From the NCBI RefSeq assembly GCF_007859655.1, contig NZ_CP042304.1, positions 434,001-498,000 on the forward strand: a stretch of 64,000 bases of DNA. Direction: 5' to 3'. The position numbers and the translations under genes are program-made. Numbering within the stretch: the first letter of the stretch is position 1; each line of letters opens with the position of its first letter. Origin of the DNA: Devosia ginsengisoli (lineage in GTDB: Bacteria > Pseudomonadota > Alphaproteobacteria > Rhizobiales > Devosiaceae). Of this stretch, positions 60,322-64,000 are shown piece after piece. The notes beneath the pieces are model-generated. The model saw only the letters and a program-made list of their open reading frames with translations, did no database searches and had not been told where the DNA came from.

Positions 60322-60399
60322 GGGCGCTCTCGGTGCAGGGGAGGGATGTTCCACTCTCCCCATACGAGGCGGCAAGACAAGGCCGACTTTGGCATGGTG

Positions 60400-60526
60400 C
60401 CACGCCCTCGTGGTTCGAGGGTCGCTACGCTCCCGCCTCACCATGAGGGCTGTTGATACACCGAGTGCTCAGTAGTCCTCATGGTGAGGTGCGAGCCCTT
60501 CGCGAGCCTCGAACCACGAGGGCGTG
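60400..60526. repeat. Family B repeat, extended double copy
   Basis: CCACGCCCTCGTGGTTCGAG to CACCATGAGGG (about 60400-60450), then GTCCTCATGGTGAGGTGCGA to GAACCACGAGGGCGTG (to 60526). Both arms have an extra inserted hairpin (GGGTCGCTACGCTCCC; GCGAGCCCTTCGCGAGC). It lies between fbp and the glutamate dehydrogenase gene. Confidence 0.8.
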
Positions 60527-60538
60527 CCCCTATGCCCC

Positions 60539-63500
60539 TCAAACCTCCTGCGCCAGATCCGCCAGCAACCCCGCTGCCACGCTCAGCCGCGACACCGTCA
60601 ACTCGCCCTGCGTCAGCTCCGCCACCGCCGCCGCCGTCCGCGCAATGCCCGGCCGTGCCGTCCATCCGTCCAGCCCGCCTTCGCTCTTGAGCACATCGGC
60701 CGTCAGGTCGCGCTGCGCCCGCATCAGATTGGCCAGCGCCCGGTCCAGCGCCATGCGGTCGAACCGGTCGCTGAGCAGGATTTCGCGACCCTGCTCGATC
60801 ACCGGCCACAGTTCGAACGCGGCGAACACCCCGAAGAAGGCCGCCGCCCCATCGGCCACCGAAACGCCCGACCGCTCGCTGACCAGCACGATATCGCTGG
60901 CATAGCTCAGCACCGGCAATTCGGCGATCCGCCGCGCCAGCGCTTCAGGCACGCCTTGTTCGGCCAGTTCCACCACGCGCATGGCAATGCCCTCGGCCAG
61001 CGAAGCGGGCAGGGTGCTGTTCAGCATCACCCGCAGCGCCGAAACGCCCGCGGCATGCCGCTCCACCAGTCCGGTCAGCCCCTGCGTCACGTCGGCATTG
61101 CGCAGGAACCACAGCGTTTCCTGCCGCAGCAGCGCCATCACCTCGGCATAAAGCTCCAGTTGAACCGCCCCGCCCACCGCGCCATCCAGCCGGTCCACCG
61201 CAGCGTGCAATTCGCCCAGCCCATAGGCATCGCGCGTCGCCGCATAGGCCAGGGCCACTTCGCCCGGGCTGGCGCTGGTCGCCGCCGTGAGTTCAGTCAC
61301 AAAGGCCGGCCCGCCGCGATTGATCATCGCATTGGCCAGCACCGTGGCGATCACCTCACGCTTCAGCCGGTGCCCCGCCACCGCTTCCGGATAAGCCGTA
61401 TGCAGCGTTTCGGGGAAATAGCGGTAAAGCTCGCCCGCCAGATACGCATCGTCGATCGATTTGCCCTCAAGCAGGTCGGCATAAAGCGTCAGCTTGGCAT
61501 AGGCCAGGATCACAGCCAGCTCCGGCCGCATCAGCGCCTTGCCCCCATTGGCCCGCGCATCCAGCACGGCGTCACTGGGCAAGAATTCCACCGCCCGGTC
61601 CAGCAGCCCGCGCTCTTCCAGCCGTTCGATCAACTCGCGGTGGTCGGGCAATTCGCCCAGCCCGCTCCGCTCGGCCAGCGACAGCGCCAGCCCCTGCAAG
61701 TAGTTGTTGCGCAGGCAGAGCGCCGCCACCTCGTCGGTCATCGTTTCGAGGAACGCATTCCGCTTTTCGATCGCCAGCGAGCCATCAGCCAGCTTGGGCG
61801 CCAGCGCGATCTTGATATTGACCTCGAGATCGCTCGAATTCACGCCCGCTGAATTGTCGATGGCGTCGGTATTGATCCGCCCGCCCTTCAGCGCATATTC
61901 CACGCGCCCGCGCTGCGTCACGCCCAGATTGGCGCCTTCCCCCACCACCTTGGCCCGCACATCGCTGCCGGTAATGCGGATCGCATCATTGGCCCGGTCG
62001 CCCACCTCGGCATTGGTCTCGAGGCTCGCGCGGATATAGGTCCCGATGCCGCCGAACCACAGCAGGTCCACCTCCGCCTTGAGAATGGCGGTCATCACCT
62101 CGCCCGGCGTCGCATGCGCCACGCTCAGCCCCAGAGCCGCCTGCATTTCCGTGCTCAACGGGATCGATTTGAGCGAGCGCGAAAACACTCCGCCACCGGC
62201 AGAGATCAGCCCCTTGTCATAGTCCTGCCAGCTCGAGCGGGGCAGGGCGAACAGCCGCTGCCTCTCGGCCATGCTCACCGCCGCGTCGGGATTGGGATCA
62301 ATGAAGATGTCGCGGTGATCGAACGCCGCCACCAGCCGCGTCTGCGGCGACAGCATCATGCCATTGCCGAACACGTCGCCGCTCATGTCGCCCACGCCGA
62401 CCGCCGTAAACGGCTGGCGCTGGATATCGCGATCCATTTCGCGGAAATGCCGCTTCACCGTTTCCCAGCCGCCCCGCGCCGTAATGCCCATTTCCTTGTG
62501 GTCATAGCCGGCCGAGCCGCCGGAGGCGAAGGCGTCGCCCAGCCAGAAGCCACGCGATGTGGCAATCCCGTTGGCCGTGTCCGAAAAGCTCGCCGTGCCC
62601 TTGTCCGCGGCTACCACCAGATAGGGGTCATCCCCGTCACGCCGCACCACGTCCCGCGGCGGCACCACTTCGCCATTGACCAGGTTGTCGGTCACGTCGA
62701 GCAATGCCCCGATGAAGATCGTATAGGCCGCCGTGCCTTCCGCCTGGAACGCCTCGCGCGCCATGCCCGGCACCAGCCTTTTGGGCGCAAAACCACCCTT
62801 GGCGCCCACGGGCACGATCACGGCATTCTTCACCTGCTGCGCCTTGACCAGCCCCAGCACTTCGGTGCGGAAATCCTCCGGCCGGTCCGACCAGCGGATG
62901 CCGCCGCGCGCAATGGCGCCGAACCGCAGATGCACGCCCTCCACGCGCGGCGAATAGACCGAGATTTCCCGATAGGGCCGCGGCGCGGCCATGCCGTCCA
63001 CCTTGGCGCTGTCGAACTTGATGGCCAGCGCCGGCATCCGCCCGCCATCCGCATCCCGCTGGAACGCATTGGTCCGCACTGAGGCTTCCACCAGGTTCTG
63101 GAACCGGCGCACGATCGTGTCTTCATCCAGCGAGGCCATGGCGTCCAGCGCCGCCGCAATCCGGCCGCGCGCCGCGTCCGCCGCCGCTTCGCGGTCGGCT
63201 TCATCGGGGTCATGCAGCGCGTTGAACAAGGCCACCAGCGCCGCCGCCGCCTCGGCCTGCTTCACCAGCACGGCCGCGATATAGCGCTGCGAATAGGATA
63301 TCCCCACCTGCCGCAGATAGCGCGCCAGCGCCCGCAGCAAAGCCGCATCGGTCCAGCCCAGCGCGGTCCGGCTCACCAGCGTATTGAGCTGGTCGCTCTC
63401 GGCCAGCCCGTCCCACACCGCCAGCAGCCCCGCCTCGACGGCATCGCCCCGCGCCGCAGTATCGAACGCGCCGCCATCGGCCGGCGCCAGCACCATGTCG

Positions 63501-64000
63501 TGAAGATATCGCTCCACCCCGTCGCGCGGCACCACCGTATAGGTCCGCTCGTCGATCACCCGGAACCCGAACGCCTCCAGCATCGGCACGCGGTCGCTCA
63601 GCGGAATGGCGCTTTCCCGGTGGTAGAATTTGAGCCCCAGCGCGCCATCGGCCCCCTTGCGCTCCCGCAGGCGTATGGCCACGCCCGCGCCATCGCCCAG
63701 CCCGCGCAACACGGCAATATCCTCATGCGCGTCAGCCGCCGTATTGCGCGATTGATACGCCGCCGAAAACGCCCCGCGATAGTCACTGATCGAAGCCGGG
63801 TCGTCCGCCGTCGCCAGCAGCATGTCGCCGAAATTGCTGGTCAGCGCATCCACGCGCGCTTCCAGTTCCCCGCGGCTTGGCTGCGGCGTCGGCCCGGAAA
63901 CCCGGCCGATGATCACATGCAGCCGCACCAGCTCCCCCTCGGGGAAATGCGGATAAAACGCCGAAACTCGCCCGTCATAGGCCTGCGCTAGGTAGCGCGT
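60539..64000 (-). CDS. gdh: Large NAD-specific glutamate dehydrogenase (partial at 5' end)
   Basis: 1153 codons are visible; the frame stays open to the right edge (TRYLAQAYDGRVSAFYPHFP), so about 450 N-terminal residues of a roughly 1600-residue GDH-180-type enzyme are outside. The catalytic domain is present: RFGAIARGGIRWSDRPEDFR TEVLGLVKAQ, PVGAKGGFAPKRLV, and the dinucleotide part GVGDMSGDVFGNGMML with AAFDHRDIFIDPNP and VVGEGANLGVTQRGR. A long C-terminal helical region follows. It oxidises glutamate to 2-oxoglutarate with NAD, feeding the TCA cycle and nitrogen balance. Confidence 0.93.
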   Translation of the reverse strand, partial: TRYLAQAYDGRVSAFYPHFPEGELVRLHVIIGRVSGPTPQPSRGELEARVDALTSNFGDMLLATADDPASISDYRGAFSAAYQSRNTAADAHEDIAVLRGLGDGAGVAIRLRERKGADGALGLKFYHRESAIPLSDRVPMLEAFGFRVIDERTYTVVPRDGVERYLHDMVLAPADGGAFDTAARGDAVEAGLLAVWDGLAESDQLNTLVSRTALGWTDAALLRALARYLRQVGISYSQRYIAAVLVKQAEAAAALVALFNALHDPDEADREAAADAARGRIAAALDAMASLDEDTIVRRFQNLVEASVRTNAFQRDADGGRMPALAIKFDSAKVDGMAAPRPYREISVYSPRVEGVHLRFGAIARGGIRWSDRPEDFRTEVLGLVKAQQVKNAVIVPVGAKGGFAPKRLVPGMAREAFQAEGTAAYTIFIGALLDVTDNLVNGEVVPPRDVVRRDGDDPYLVVAADKGTASFSDTANGIATSRGFWLGDAFASGGSAGYDHKEMGITARGGWETVKRHFREMDRDIQRQPFTAVGVGDMSGDVFGNGMMLSPQTRLVAAFDHRDIFIDPNPDAAVSMAERQRLFALPRSSWQDYDKGLISAGGGVFSRSLKSIPLSTEMQAALGLSVAHATPGEVMTAILKAEVDLLWFGGIGTYIRASLETNAEVGDRANDAIRITGSDVRAKVVGEGANLGVTQRGRVEYALKGGRINTDAIDNSAGVNSSDLEVNIKIALAPKLADGSLAIEKRNAFLETMTDEVAALCLRNNYLQGLALSLAERSGLGELPDHRELIERLEERGLLDRAVEFLPSDAVLDARANGGKALMRPELAVILAYAKLTLYADLLEGKSIDDAYLAGELYRYFPETLHTAYPEAVAGHRLKREVIATVLANAMINRGGPAFVTELTAATSASPGEVALAYAATRDAYGLGELHAAVDRLDGAVGGAVQLELYAEVMALLRQETLWFLRNADVTQGLTGLVERHAAGVSALRVMLNSTLPASLAEGIAMRVVELAEQGVPEALARRIAELPVLSYASDIVLVSERSGVSVADGAAAFFGVFAAFELWPVIEQGREILLSDRFDRMALDRALANLMRAQRDLTADVLKSEGGLDGWTARPGIARTAAAVAELTQGELTVSRLSVAAGLLADLAQEV

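Noticed and set aside
1..64000. tRNA genes, CRISPR arrays, prophage or integron
   Set aside because: No T-loop GGTTCGAATCC in cloverleaf context, no regularly spaced repeats, and no phage or integrase genes. The dispersed palindromes are irregularly spaced, so they are not CRISPR.

Overview
The window is a dense, high-GC chromosomal stretch of an alphaproteobacterium, most likely order Hyphomicrobiales and probably Devosia-like (inference). Support: GC-rich codon use throughout; TIM44-like, DUF2865 and DUF2059 proteins; a class II DAHP synthase; a second short glutamyl-tRNA synthetase; the large NAD-dependent glutamate dehydrogenase; and several families of palindromic intergenic repeats, one resembling rhizobial RIME elements. 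I saw no rRNA, tRNA, CRISPR array, insertion sequence or prophage. Most genes are housekeeping or central metabolism, with a few regulatory and stress modules between them.

Layout. 1-7.6 kb: beta-mannosidase behind a LacI-type operator, an EamA exporter, a CcdAB toxin-antitoxin pair behind a double palindrome, type II NADH dehydrogenase, an FGGY sugar kinase and a universal stress protein with an FNR-like box. 7.8-16.7 kb: TIM44-like protein, broken DUF488, nitronate monooxygenase, LysR, O-acetylhomoserine sulfhydrylase, a 39-residue basic protein coupled to a Nudix hydrolase, a secreted protein/cupredoxin/ECF sigma operon, and tRNA-dihydrouridine synthase. 16.9-24.3 kb: membrane aspartic protease, divergent cobS/cobT, MarR opposite a CLC channel, a histidine kinase, a nuclease-fold protein. 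24.4-35.7 kb: Lrp/AsnC plus a VOC protein, moaA followed by a frameshifted dienelactone hydrolase, L,D-transpeptidase, rpiA, DUF2059, glutathione reductase, DAHP synthase, an HWE kinase facing a single-domain response regulator, and a frameshifted outer-membrane protein. 35.9-45.9 kb: nadE-gltX, DUF2865, an FAH-family enzyme, cysS, DUF559, a GFA protein and a frameshifted cimA. 46-50.2 kb: a Pro/Ala-rich LysM protein and an ArsR/Atm1-type ABC exporter pair. 50.3-64 kb: a small gene broken by a 10-bp tandem duplication, a padR/adaptor/RND efflux operon, cysQ, nadC, an AGE-family isomerase, fructose-1,6-bisphosphatase and glutamate dehydrogenase running off the right edge.

Most unusual points. 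(1) cysS carries a block of about 600 bp near 50% GC inside otherwise GC-rich sequence; it encodes an extended, atypical anticodon-side region and looks like a recombination mosaic. (2) A 15-codon reading frame with two Cys codons, ending in TGC-stop, lies 96 bp upstream of cysS and may be a cysteine-responsive leader. (3) Four genes carry single-base frameshifts, three of them in homopolymers, and a fifth carries a 10-bp duplication. These are either assembly errors or real decay. (4) Intergenic repeat families also contribute a stop codon (nitronate monooxygenase) and a ribosome-binding site (DUF559 gene) to neighbouring genes.
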